From Ryuthela nishihirai (lineage: Eukaryota > Arthropoda > Arachnida > Araneae > Heptathelidae): 64,000 bases of DNA. Positions 1 through 10,864 of the stretch are shown here, piece after piece. The stretch is taken from positions 24,588,001-24,652,000 of the forward strand of contig JAWZYU010000004.1 of NCBI GenBank assembly GCA_038380435.1, written 5' to 3'. Made by a program: the position numbers and the translations under genes. Every line of letters begins with the position of its first letter. Position 1 is the stretch's first letter. Under the pieces are notes generated by a model that did no database searches, was not told the DNA's origin, and worked only from the letters and a program-made list of their open reading frames with translations.

Positions 1-3000
1 GCACAGCAGAATGCTATAGAAAGTAAGAATGCTAAAAGTAGAATTCATACGTTTCCATAAAAAAACTTTAGTTCCAACATGAGTTAAAGGAGTATGGTTC
101 GACTCACTTTGAGAAGAGCAGTCGCTCCGTCCAAAAGCCTAATGAGAAAGTTAAATAATGACATGACGAAATGTTCAGGACAACAGAAATCCCTTGTAGG
201 GGACCTTCGGATCTTAAGTTATCGCGTTCTCCAAGGGATAACTGCTGATTTTACAAGGTCGTCATTGCAATTAAAGAATGTAGCGGTTACAGGGAGAATG
301 GGATTTGAACTCGTACATTAGTAAAGGGAACAATTGTTAATGTCATAAGAAATGTGTGACATACAATTCAGTGGAAAAACTTAATACGAAAATCTTTAGC
401 ATTCTTCCCGGCGTCCTTTGTTAGGTGATAGTATTAACATCCTTATACGTTCTCACTTCAAATTTTCATATGACATTCGGGAGTTATCACTTAAGTTTCA
501 ACTTTTATTTTTTCCAACCGCAATAATGCGCAGTTTCTGTGGAACACTGGAGACTTTGATGCAAAGGACGATCTTTCTCACACTAACGATACAACCATGC
601 ACTAAAAAACAAACCTGGAACCCCATAGACAATAAAGATTTGAACTAAAAAGTCATTAAAACCGTGAATGGACTTATGTAAAACGTAATGTACTGAGCTT
701 GACAACATTAATATAGATAGGGATCCTCGCTTGTTTTCTCTATACTATCATAAATTTAGAAACCTCGATGCTTGAGAAATTATCAAAGATGAATAGAGCT
801 GTGTAAAGTTCTGACCACACAATCTTCTGAGTTCATTCTGCTGTAGATGTCTAATTCTGTCAGGATCACAAGGGATGTTTTACACATTCAAGGACTTTTT
901 CTTACATTCGTTAATCAGAGTGTCTATCTACGCATCAGACTCATCATTACACTGACAAACTACCTATCCATAGGTTGTGTAAGCATTTAGGATGAAAAAT
1001 TGAATTCGCTTCTCTGTCATACAATCTCATAACTTAATTTTCAGATGCACGTTTCTTCATAGAATCGAAAACTCTCAATATCTATGCATTTCCTCACACA
1101 CATCTCGCAAGATAATTAAAGTTCAGTCACTGATTCATCTTCCCTATGTGTATATTTACTTTCTAATAAGCCATACTTTAACACCAAAGTAGGTAAATCG
1201 CAAGCATCATCAGAATATTACAGCTTACGTTGAAACTCTCACAACACCCTTTCAGTACTTTACTCCAACCGATACAGCTACAAGTTATGATAGCCAACAT
1301 CTATCTCATAGACAGTAGGTTAGTTACTTCTAACAAAGTGAAGGTTTGAAATCCATAGTAAGACATGAACGTTGTTTACCTGCCAAGATCCCGACATCCT
1401 CTCATCCCTTCTTCAGGGTTGTGTGAAAGGTAACTCTTAAGATAATTAGCTGCGTGAAGTCGTATTTATTTTTAAAGCAAAGATACACTGATTTCGAACT
1501 GACTCTTACATGCACGAACCTTCCATTTCCCAATGTATGAAAAGGGAAGTAGCACGAACAGTCATAGCGATTATAGTATGTTGACTGCATTAAATATGCT
1601 TCGAACGGAAAACAACAATATTTCCATGAAAGGTTGGGCCCCAGAATCGAGACCTAGCTTTGCATTCACTGACTTCAACCGCCGATGAAACGTAATGTAA
1701 GCTCTCTCGATGGTTATTTCAAGGTGCTATCTCTTTTCAGAGTTCCCGGCTCCCTTGTTACGTTTGAATAAGTGCATAAGTGTGGGTGAAGGTGGTTAGC
1801 TGCAGATACAAGTTTTTCGACAAAGAGAGGGTGTTTCACTACAATCTAACACGGAGATGTCTGTTTAGTTATTTTTCCCTATTTCTATACTAGTGTGGAA
1901 TTCTTAGAACAAGTAATACTATGTTCGTGTGAAAGTGGTTAGGGCAAACACAAGTTTTTTGATAATGTAATGTATCTTGTTTGGAAATAACACTGTCTAT
2001 GGAGCATTACTCCTGTACATACCATAAACATAATGCCTCGCGATTCTAAGAGTTCCCAGAACCAATACTTTGCGTTTACAGGACCTAACGTATAAAGTCT
2101 TTCATACTTCAAACTCAATCATCAAGACAATCAATATTGCAGAAGTAAGATTGAAAATTAAAGAAGAAGTGTAGAGAAGCGAAAGAAAAGCACCACACCC
2201 AGCATTCTCACATTAAAAGAAAACGTAAGCATTCATCACCTCAAAACAGATAAGACAGAGGGCGCCATCTGCCGGCTTGAAAAGCAGCAAGACGGTTAGT
2301 AACCATGGTTTAACCATTCATTTTTAAAGTATTAGGACGTTCATGTTACAATTTCTTGCAAAAACGTTCATAACTAGTGAAGATACAAGTCTGCAACATT
2401 CACTCTTCTGTGTAAGCATGTGAATATTACATTTCAGCTGTATGTGAACCAAACATTCACTTGAGAAGAATATTTAAAAACATCAGTGTGAACTCATGGA
2501 TACATAAAACGTGTCGCCTTGTGTCTCTTCATATCTATATACTATTCTTACGAGCACAAAAGATAGAACTTTCGAAGGAAGATGAACCATGTATCAGTTT
2601 AAAAAAACGATTTTCTGTGTTTTGGACGTTTAACCAGCGCCATCTAGTGAGAAATATGTTGACTATCCGATTCGAGTAAACGTAAGACAACAGCTGTCTG
2701 TTTATGAATGATTATGTATGTAAGGTTTCTCTGATCTTATGCAAAGTATATTCATTTTTATGTGGTGTATGGTGTTATACATAAGTGTATGCATACATCC
2801 ATGCGATGGATTAAGTTTTTCTCTATATTGTGTCATGCACTTGTTTTCGTCTCTGTATATGTATTAATTGTATGTGCGTGCGTTGCGTTGCGTGTGTGAC
2901 TGTGTTTTCATGTTTGTTACTGTGAATCGGATGTGTGTGAGTGTGTGGGTGTTTCTATGAATCGTGTGTTCAAACATGTTATCACTTGCTTGCTACAGAA

Positions 3001-3237
3001 GAAGCTAATAATTTACAAACCTCATCAGATTGGCATTATAGCTCTATTAGGAAATCTCATCGAAAAGTCACTAAACAGATAAGTTTACTAAAGATGTAGC
3101 TTGTATACAGTTTTTCAGATTCATTTACCTTTCTCGATTCTGTTAAGTAGAAGAATGAAACAGCATTGCAGGAAAAAATCTTTTATTCATACACTAAGAA
3201 ATTACAATGACGACCCATCAGATATAGAACAGAAATT
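1..3237 (+). repeat. Copy 1 left inverted arm (partial)
   Basis: Inner 3.2 kb of the left terminal inverted repeat. It ends at the sequence AGAACAGAAATTACT, mirrored at 4,755 by the start of the right arm. Short ORFs mirrored in both arms (for example 94-321 with 7,748-7,930, and 2,461-2,679 with 5,313-5,531) are consequences of the palindrome; none resembles a known protein. A degenerate GT-rich microsatellite lies at about 2,870-2,950. Confidence 0.85.
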
Positions 3238-3277
3238 ACTCTTCTACAATTGAGTTTTTAATATCACTACGAAATAC

Positions 3278-3836
3278 AGGGTGATTCAAAACTTATCGTT
3301 CAAATTTCCTGGGGAGGTAGGGAATACGTCAGGAAACCGATTTCACATAGGAAAGTATGTCCGCAAATGTACGCATGTGTATGTAGAGGGCGCTGTGTGT
3401 ACCCAGTCAGTGTACAGGTCGCCCGACCACTCCCACTGTCATCAGTGTACGAGCTGACTTACTAGTGATAAGATGAATCGTTTTACGCATCAAGAGCTAG
3501 CGGATATGCATCTCGCATATGGGGCAGCTGGCGAAAGCGTGATAAGCCAGGCGTTTTTGAAAATGTTCAGCGGTCAATGCAATGGCGCTGTGAATCCTGT
3601 GTCCGTGTAAATGGTCGCAATTTTGAGCACCTACTGTGAACCTGTACTTTACCTTGTTGGAATAAAAGTCACATTCGTTACCACTTAACTGTACTCTTTC
3701 CTTGTGTTCACTTTACTTGTCCATTTTGTTCATGTAGATGACGTTTGCGGACATACTTTCCTATGTGAAATCGGTTTCTTGACGTATTCCCTATCTCCCC
3801 ACGAAATTTGAACGATAAGTTTTGAATCACCCTGTA
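3278..3836. mobile_element. Mariner-like non-autonomous element in copy 1 spacer
   Basis: Ends are TACAGGGTGATTCAAAAC and its inverse, flanked by TA. The terminal inverted repeats are about 95 bp and slightly diverged. The interior (about 3,474-3,570) begins a reading frame with the motif HQELADMHLAYGAAGES. This resembles the N-terminal helix-turn-helix (DUF4817-type) region found in arthropod mariner-family transposases, after which the frame is lost. It is best read as an internally deleted transposon that inserted just upstream of the PC4 gene promoter. Copy 2 has no insertion at this place, so it arrived after the family diverged. Confidence 0.75.
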
Positions 3837-3844
3837 GATCTCGA

Positions 3845-3893
3845 CCAATGGTAGGCTATTGTCAGATGGCATCAAAGGTTTTAGGTATAAGTA
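3845..3893 (+). promoter_or_regulatory. Conserved CCAAT plus TATA promoter of PC4 gene (copy 1)
   Basis: The segment has GACCAATGG (CCAAT at 3,845-3,849) and TATAAGTA at 3,886-3,893, 41 nt apart, with the ATG 50 nt after the TATA start. The same two motifs with the same 41-nt spacing precede the copy 2 gene, although sequence between the motifs has diverged. This supports a selected core promoter. Transcription itself is not shown. Confidence 0.6.
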
Positions 3894-3935
3894 GTACACT
3901 CGATGTCATAGTTTTGCAGTACTCAAGTGTTAACG

Positions 3936-4737
3936 ATGGCTTGTGTTCACCCCGAAAGTGATCTCTCCATGGAGCAGTTTGTTAATGGAGACTACCAGTT
4001 AGGCTCTGACTTGTTGGTGAAGATTTGCAAGAACGTTCCCGAAGTCCACATATGTTTGTTTCAGAAGTGCAGTGACACTCTGTTTAGACCTTCGGCTTCA
4101 GTTACATTATCTGACGAACAGTGGTATGGATTGACTTTTATACTCGCTTATATGTTTACCTTCGAGAATGAACTGAATGGCATGGTGGTATTCAAGGGTA
4201 AAAAAGGGGTGGTCATTGAAAAAGGTGTTGTGTGTGACGATGGTACTTCAATGATTTCTTCGGTACAACTCACCATCAAACAATGGACGTGGTAAAAAGA
4301 TTCCCGCAGCTCCATCACCTGCAACTTGTTGGCTCTGAAGTTCAATAAATTTTCTAATGCCATAAGGGATGCCGAATTATCTACAGACCATACTCCAAGA
4401 CTGTCTGATGTTGAACTGCATGAACAGAGAGCAAAGCTAAGTTTCAAAAAACAATTAAATACACTCGTCAGAAAAGAAATTTTTCGGATTCTACGTACGA
4501 ACTGTATTGGGTGTGAAATAGATCATCCAAGTCAGCTTCGCCACTCGTGTGTTGACATATCCCATGAATCAGTTGATACCGATTTCGCCGAAGCAGTGAG
4601 AAACATTCATTTAAGTGATATCGCTAAACTTTTTTATGGAAGAGGCAGGAGTTGAAGATTCCTACATGTTACACTTTCCTATATTACTTAACGAAGTGTA
4701 CGACGAACTGGTGCACGCTCTGATATGTACTAAATAA
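3936..4737 (+). pseudogene. PC4-domain protein gene, broken (copy 1)
   Basis: Homologue of the intact gene at 16,063-16,965. I place the start at the ATG at 3,936, giving MACVHPESD, matching MACAKRSLT of the intact copy; an upstream in-frame GTG is not needed. It shows both PC4-like repeats: the first with VTLSDEQWYGL, the second with VQLTIKQW. The C-terminal half carries CIGCEIDHPSQLRHSC, a cysteine/histidine motif shared with copy 2. There are two lesions. An in-frame TAA sits at about 4,293-4,295, where the intact copy has a leucine codon. A single-base frameshift lies in a T run near 4,628, after which the conserved C-terminus continues in another frame to the TAA at 4,735-4,737. An AATAAA overlaps the stop codon (about 4,733-4,738). 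PC4 proteins bind single-stranded DNA and act as transcription coactivators; the function in this element is unknown. Confidence 0.85.
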
Positions 4738-7700
4738 ATGTTAACAGTGTTACTAATTTCTGTTCTATATCTGATGGGTTGTCATTGTAATTTCTTAGTG
4801 TATGAATAAAACATTTTTTTCTGCAATGCTGTTTCATTGTTCTACTTAACAGAATCGAGAAAGGTAAAAGAATCTGAAAAACTGTATACAAGCGTACATC
4901 TTTAGTAAACTTATCTGTTTAGTGACTTTTCGATGAGATTTCCTAATAGAGCTATAATGCCAATCTGATGAGGTTTGTATATTGTTAGCTTCTTCTGTAG
5001 CAAGCAAGTGATAACAAGTTTGAACACACGATTCATAGAAACCCCAACACACTCACACACATCCGATTCACAGTAACAAACATGAAGACACACTCAGACA
5101 CGCAACGCACGCACGCACATACAATTAACACATATACAGAGACGAAAACAAGTGCGTGACACAATATACAGAAAAACTTAATCCATCGCATGGATGTATG
5201 CATACACTTATGTATAACACCATACACCACATAAAAATGAATATACTTTGCATAAGATCAGAGAAACTGTACATACATAATCATTCATAAACAGACAGCT
5301 GTTGTCTTACGTTTACTCGAATCGGATAGTCAACATATTTCTCACTAGATGGCGCTGGTTAAACGTCCAAAACACAGAAAATCGTTTTTTTAAACTGATA
5401 CATGGTTCATCTTCCTTCGAAAGTTCTATCTTTTGTGCTCGTAAGAATAGTATATAGATATGAAGAGACACAAGGCGACACGTTTTATGTATCCATGAGT
5501 TCACACTGATGTTTTTAAATATTCTTCTCAAGTGAATGTTTGGTTCACATACAGCTGAAATGTAATATTCACATGCTTACACAGAAGAGTGAATGTTGCA
5601 GACTTGTATCTTCACTAGTTATGAACGTTTTTGCAAGAAATTGTAACATGAACGTCCTAATACTTTAAAAATGAATGGTTAAACCATGGTTACTAACCGT
5701 CTTGCTGCTTTTCAAGCCGGCATGTGGCGCCCTCTGTCTTATCTGTTTTGAGGTGATGAATGCTTACGTTTTCTTTTAATGTGAGAATGCTGGGTGTGGT
5801 GCTTTTCTTTCGCTTCTCTACACTTCTCCTTTAATTTTCAATCTTACTTCTGCAATATTGATTGTCTTAATGATTGAGTTTGAAGTATGAAAGACTTTAT
5901 ACGTTAGGTCCTGTAAACGCAAAGTATTGTCTATCGGTTCTGGGAACTCTTAGAATCGCGAGGCATTATGTTTATGGTATGTACAGGAGTAATGCTCCAT
6001 AGACAGTGTTATTTCCAAACAAGATACATAACATTATCAAGAAACTTGTGTTTGCCCTAACCACTTTCACACGAACATAGTACTACTTGTTCTAAGAATT
6101 CCACACTAGTATAGAAATAAGGAAAAATAACTAAACAGACATCTCCGTGTTAGATCGTAGTGAAACACCCTCTCTTTGTCGAAAAACTTGTGTCTGCAGC
6201 TAACCACCTTCACCCACACTTATGCACTTATTCAAACGTAACAAGGGAGCCGGGAACTCTGAAAAGAGATAGCGCCTTGAAATAACCATCGAGAGAGCTT
6301 ACATTACGTTTCATCGGCGGTTGAAGTCAGTGAATGCAAAGCTAGATCTCGATTCTGGGGCCCCAACTTTTCATGGAAATATTGTTGTTTTCCGTTCGAA
6401 GCATATTTAATGCAGTCAACATACTATAATCTCTATGACTGTTCGTGCTACTTCCCTTTTCATACATTAGGAAATGGAAGGTTCGTGCATATAAGAGTGA
6501 GTTCGAAATCAGTGTATCTTTGCTTTAAAAATAAATACGACTTCACGCAGCTAATTGTCTTAACGGTTACCTTTCACGCGACACTGAAGAAGGGATGAGA
6601 GGATGTCGGGATCTTGGCAGGTAAACAACGTTCATGTCTTACTATGGATCTCAAAACTTGGTTTTGTTAGAAGTAACTAACCTACTGTCTATGGGATAGA
6701 TGTTGGCTATCATAACTTGTAGCTGTATCGGTTGGAGTAAAGTACTGAAAGGGTGTTGTGAGAGTTTCAACGTAAGCTGTAATATTCTGATGATGCTTGC
6801 GATTTACCTACTTTGGTGTTAAAGTATGGCTTATTAGAAAGTAAATATACACATAGGGAAGATGAATCAGTGACTGAACTTTAATTATCTTGCGAGATGC
6901 GTGTGAGGAAATGCATAGATATTGAGAGTTTACGATTCTATGAAGAAACGTGCATCTGAAAATTAATTATGAGATTGTATGACAGAGAAGCAAATTCAAT
7001 TTTTCATCCTAAATGCTTACACAACCTATGGATAGGTAGTTTGTCGGTGTAATGATGAGTCTGACGCGTAGATAGACACTCTGATTAACGAATGTCAGAA
7101 AAAGTCCTTGAATGTGTAAAACATCCCTTGTGATCCTGACAGCATTAGACATCTACCGCAGAATGAACTCAGAAGATTGTGTGGTCAGAACTTTACATAG
7201 CTCTATTCATCTTTGATAATTTCTCAAGCATCGAGGTTTCTCAATTTATGATAGTATAGAGAAAACAAGCGAGGATCCCTATCTATATTAATGTTGTCAA
7301 GCTCAGTACATTACGTTTAACATAAGTCCATTCACGGTTTTAATGACTTTTTAGTTCAAATCTTTATTGTCTATGGGGTTCCAGGTTTGTTTTTTAGTGC
7401 ACGGCTCTATCGTTAGTGTGAGAAAGATCGTCCTTTGCATCGAAGTCACCAGTGTTCCACAGAAACTGCGCATTATTGCGGTTGGAAAAAATAAAAGTTG
7501 AAACTTAAGTGATAACTCCCGAATGTCATATGAAAATTTGAAGTGAGAACGTATAAGGATGTTAATACTATCACCTAACAAAGGACGCCGGGAAGAATGC
7601 TAAAGATTTTCGTATTAAGTTTTTCCACTGAATTGTATGTCACACATTTCTTATGACATTAACAATTGTTCCCTTTTCTAATGTACTAGTTCAAATCCTA

Positions 7701-9000
7701 TTCTTCCTGTAACCGCTACATTCTTTAATTGCAATGACGAATTACAATTAAGTAAATTGTAAAATCATTGTAAAATCAGCAGTTATCCCTTGGAGAACGC
7801 GATAACTTAAGATCCGAAGGTCCCCTACAAGGGATTTCCGTTGTTCTGAACATTTCATCATGTCATTATTTAACTTTCTCATTAGGCTTTTGGACGGAGC
7901 GACTGCTCTTTTCAAAGTGAGTCGAACCATACTCCTTTAACTCATGTTGGAACTAAAGTTTTTTATGGAAACCTATTAATTCTACTTTTAGCATTCTTAC
8001 TTTCTATAGCATTCTGCCACGCAGTCCTTACCCTGTAAAATCATGTAACTGATACCGCGACGTGAATTCCATCAGCATCTTCACGTTCGCCGATAAACGG
8101 TGGAAGAGACGATTTTATAAACTGTGCGAGCACTTGTAGATTAATGATTACTCCCATAGATGATTTTTATTCGTGTAGCGTTACTTCCTAGGAAAGAGTT
8201 TGCATCATGTACTGAGGATACATCCGTAATAAGTATTTTTAAACCATGTCACGTAACGGGGGAGTTTTTTATTTCATATAACTTTTGTTAAAAACCATCG
8301 CGCTCTGTACTCGTCCTCTTAACCCCCCAGACCGATAAGTTGAAAGATCAAATTTATATTGTGCGATTGCTGACATCGATAAGTGACTGCTGCCGAGTTG
8401 TAAATATTTAAATGTGCATTCTTATCGGCACGAAATGTAAACACTGTGGCAGCGTCTGCACTCGTCCTCTCGAACCCATACTGATAAGTGATTGCACCAG
8501 GACCGTGTGTCGCATGATATGTTGAAAGTCCGATTGTACCCATCGATAAGCGACCCCGTTGTATGATTTGAAGGAAGGTTAATGCGTACCACACGATTGT
8601 TGATAGAGATGAAAGATTAGAGACTTCGAAAATTTTTTCACTGCTGAGAGTGATCCGTCAATAAAACATGGTCCTGGGTGAGGTACCGAACGTCTGTTGC
8701 GTGGTCTTATATGTCACCCCTACGGACCATATTACACCTCAATATAATTTCGTAATTACGAATAATTTATTTTTAAATGAGATTTTTCTCCTTTTATTAA
8801 TTTTTTTACCCAATGATATTTTCTGCGGGACAGTCTTTTAAAACAGCTACTGCGGGATAGTCCTTCTTCTAGTGAAGGTCGAACTTGCAGAGTACGGGGA
8901 CCTTGTTCAAGGATTGCATCACCATCCAGCTTGGGGTTACCACCCAAAATTTAGCGGAAACTGGCAAATGTCAGATGAACGTGGACACGAAAGGAGTTTG

Positions 9001-9440
9001 GTGAAGTTTTAATAGAGTGAACTTTTGATAAGGGGGTTTAATAAAGGGGAGGGTGGTTTTAATGAGTGTTTAATTAATAAGGAATATAAATGGGTAATAC
9101 AGATTTAGGAGTTGATTTTCTAAGTTTAGTGGACTTGTAAAAAGAATGGAGTTTGCGATCAGTGAAGTTTTAATAGAGTGAACTTTTGATAAGGGGGTTT
9201 AAAAAAGAGGAGGGGGTTTTAATGAGTGTTTCATTAATAAGGAATAAAAGTGGGTAATACAACTTTGGGAGTTGATTTTCTAAGTTTAGTGGACTTGTAA
9301 AAAGGATGGGTGTTCACAATCAGTGAAGTTTTATAAGAGTGAACTTTTGATAAGGGGGGTTAATAAAGGGGAGGGAGTTTTAATGTGTGTTTCATTAATA
9401 AGGAATAAAAAATGGGTAATACAACTTTGGGAGTTGATTT
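9001..9440 (+). repeat. 161-bp subterminal tandem repeat in copy 1 arm
   Basis: The phrase GTGAAGTTTTAATAGAGTG recurs at about 9,001, 9,162 and (varied) 9,323, giving about 2.7 units of 161 bp. Units differ by scattered substitutions. Copy 2 has related AATTAAACACTCGTCA-type repeats in its outer arms, so tandem subterminal repeats seem to be a family trait. Such arrays often bind transposition or replication proteins; here that is inference. Confidence 0.8.
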
Positions 9441-9904
9441 TCTGTGAGTGACTGTTATCGAAAGTTTTACAATTATTTAGAGACTTGCATCATCCCTTTC
9501 TGCGTGAGGTTGCCACCCATGCAATTATTCTGAGGCTTGTATCATCCGATCGTTGCCACCCGAAGTTTAGTTGGTAAGGGACTTATTCGGAGATTAAGGT
9601 GGCTTGAAATATAGTTTGGTAAACCAGGGGGGTCTGAATTAAAGAAAAATCGGGACTATTCGAGAAGGAGTGCTTAAAATATAGGTGGGTCAACCAGGGG
9701 TCTTTAATGATGGGTTGGCTGAAAAATTGGGAAATTAGAGTGAAAATAGGGGTTTTTCCGAAAAGAGTACTCCTCATAGTCACCAGATGGCGCCAGGGGT
9801 TAAAAAAAGGGGGGGAAGGTAAGGGTTTTTTAATAAGGGTAGGAATTTTTAAATAATTATTAGTTATGAATTATTAATCATGAATATTAATAAGGGGACG
9901 TGGC

Positions 9905-10016
9905 CAGTGACGTCATAGGGGCTCGTGGCTGGAAGTGACGTCATAGGGGGCGTGGCCGGAAGTAACGTTAAAGGAAAAGCACTAGTGGGGATGCCGTAGA
10001 GTGGGAACAAACTACT
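9905..10016. repeat. Copy 1 right terminus with TGACGTCA boxes
   Basis: Two palindromic TGACGTCA boxes (CRE/ATF-type sequence) are separated by GTGGC-rich DNA. They are followed by AAAGCACTAGTGGGG and the end ACTACT at 10,016. The same order occurs at the termini of copy 2 (both ends) and copy 3. Confidence 0.8.
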
Positions 10017-10700
10017 GCTGTTTTTCTGTTCGAATCCCAACTCTACATATGTTGACCCCCCCGATAGGGGACCACCTTGTCGTGGTGGAGGGGCCTAGGG
10101 CCCAGCAACCTGGCTGAGGCTTTGCCGATCGGGATGATCCCCAGCTGGAGCATGCCGAAGGCTTTGCCGGCTGTAGTGGGCACCAGCTGGAGCATTGCCA
10201 AGGTTTTGCCGGTTGGGGTGGTCCCCGGCTGGAGCATTGCTGAAGCCAACTGAGGTTGAAGATGCTGCTGGCCAGCTTGATTGCCGGTCGGATGGTGACG
10301 GCATCAGAGACCTCACCTATCAGGAGCTCAGTGGAGCTGTTCGAGGGCTCGGCAGAACGGATTGATTCCTAGTAAGCCAGAGCCCTCACAAAAGTCTGGG
10401 TCTTACTAAGAGTCTCCACCCCGGGTGCCGATCGAGCTCGGATCTATATATCCTTGCACATTTGCAAACTGGGAAATAGATTAAAAGTTAGGTTTCTTCC
10501 GGTGATCAGCTTTCCTTCTATAGGACTGCTGCCATGTGAGGCTGGGGTTGAGGTGCGCCTATAGGGCGTATTCCTTGCCCCCGGCTCTAGATGGTCATGG
10601 CTTTTCATAACCAGGTAGTGCTGTACAAGTGGAACCGGGAATTGCCGTGGTTGCATAAGATCGCAACAAAAGAGATTCTACATTTGTTGAGATTTATCTC
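10017..10700. other. Spacer with 42-bp triple repeat, possible retroelement 5' leader
   Basis: Unlike the neighbourhood this stretch is GC-rich. A hairpin-forming ACCACCTTGTCGTGGT sits at about 10,071-10,086. Three 42-bp tandem units (GCTTTGCCG...AGCTGGAGCATT) span 10,119-10,244. Leaders with ACCACCTTGTCGTGGTGG-like starts are familiar from invertebrate non-LTR elements, so a truncated retroelement 5' region is possible, but no protein homology follows it. Confidence 0.4.
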
Positions 10701-10709
10701 CGCAAATCC

Positions 10710-10864
10710 CACTCTGCTGAAGCACCCCAGGGACCCAGAGAAAGTTGGGGGAAGGGGACGCACTGGACAACTGGTAGGAGAAAGATGGTATCCTGGCCAC
10801 ATAACTTGTTCTTTAATGTATACAGAATGTGGCTCTCTTGCACACAGCACCACGGCTTAACGTC
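10710..10864 (-). repeat. SINE-B fragment, left half, split by copy 2
   Basis: Diverged SINE-B sequence (GGGACCCAGAGAAAGTTGGG... to ...CACGGCTTAACGTC) similar to 45,060-45,205. It stops exactly at AACGTC (10,859-10,864), and the next part of the same SINE resumes at 20,743. This makes it the pre-insertion target of the long-TIR element. A short forward-oriented SINE-B piece (GAGATTTATCTCCGCAAA) precedes it at about 10,689. Confidence 0.8.
10859..10864 (+). repeat. Target site duplication AACGTC (left)
   Basis: Hexamer AACGTC directly before the element end AGTAGTATAGTGCC. It is repeated at 20,743-20,748 directly after GGCACTATACTACT. A single AACGTC is present at the equivalent site of other SINE-B copies (for example near 45,200), which confirms a 6-bp duplication. 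Confidence 0.9.

Larger units (their letters stand above)
1..10016. mobile_element. Long-TIR PC4 element, copy 1 (left end outside window)
   Basis: Sequence 1-3,237 is repeated in inverted orientation at 4,755 to about 8,024 with few mismatches; mirror positions sum to about 7,992-8,024. The right arm continues to 10,016, so about 2 kb of the left arm lies before the window. The right terminus carries the family end signature: a TGACGTCATAGGGG block, then AAAGCACTAGTGGGG, then ACTACT. This matches the ends of copies 2 and 3. The spacer 3,238-4,754 contains a mariner-like insertion and one PC4-type gene, broken. The family link to copy 2 rests on shared arm sequence (for example 1-330 and 420-740 against 13,740-14,170), shared ends and the shared central gene. 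The target duplication cannot be checked because the left end is missing; the candidate right-side hexamer is GCTGTT. Classification as Polinton-like is inference. Confidence 0.85.
4755..10016 (-). repeat. Copy 1 right inverted arm
   Basis: Mirror image of 1-3,237 from 4,755 to about 8,024, then about 2 kb whose mate lies upstream of the window. A GT-rich microsatellite mirrored from the left arm lies at 5,040-5,130. From about 8,600 outward the arm becomes rich in AAGGGG/TTTAATAAGGGG-type motifs that recur at the ends of all three copies. No coding potential was recognised. Confidence 0.85.

Noticed and set aside
2870..2950. Telomere-like or functional repeat
   Set aside because: It is a GT-rich degenerate microsatellite mirrored in the other arm, without a telomeric unit.
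94..7930. Short mirrored ORFs in copy 1 arms as genes
   Set aside because: They appear twice only because the arms are inverted repeats, are 60-76 codons long, and show no domain or codon pattern.
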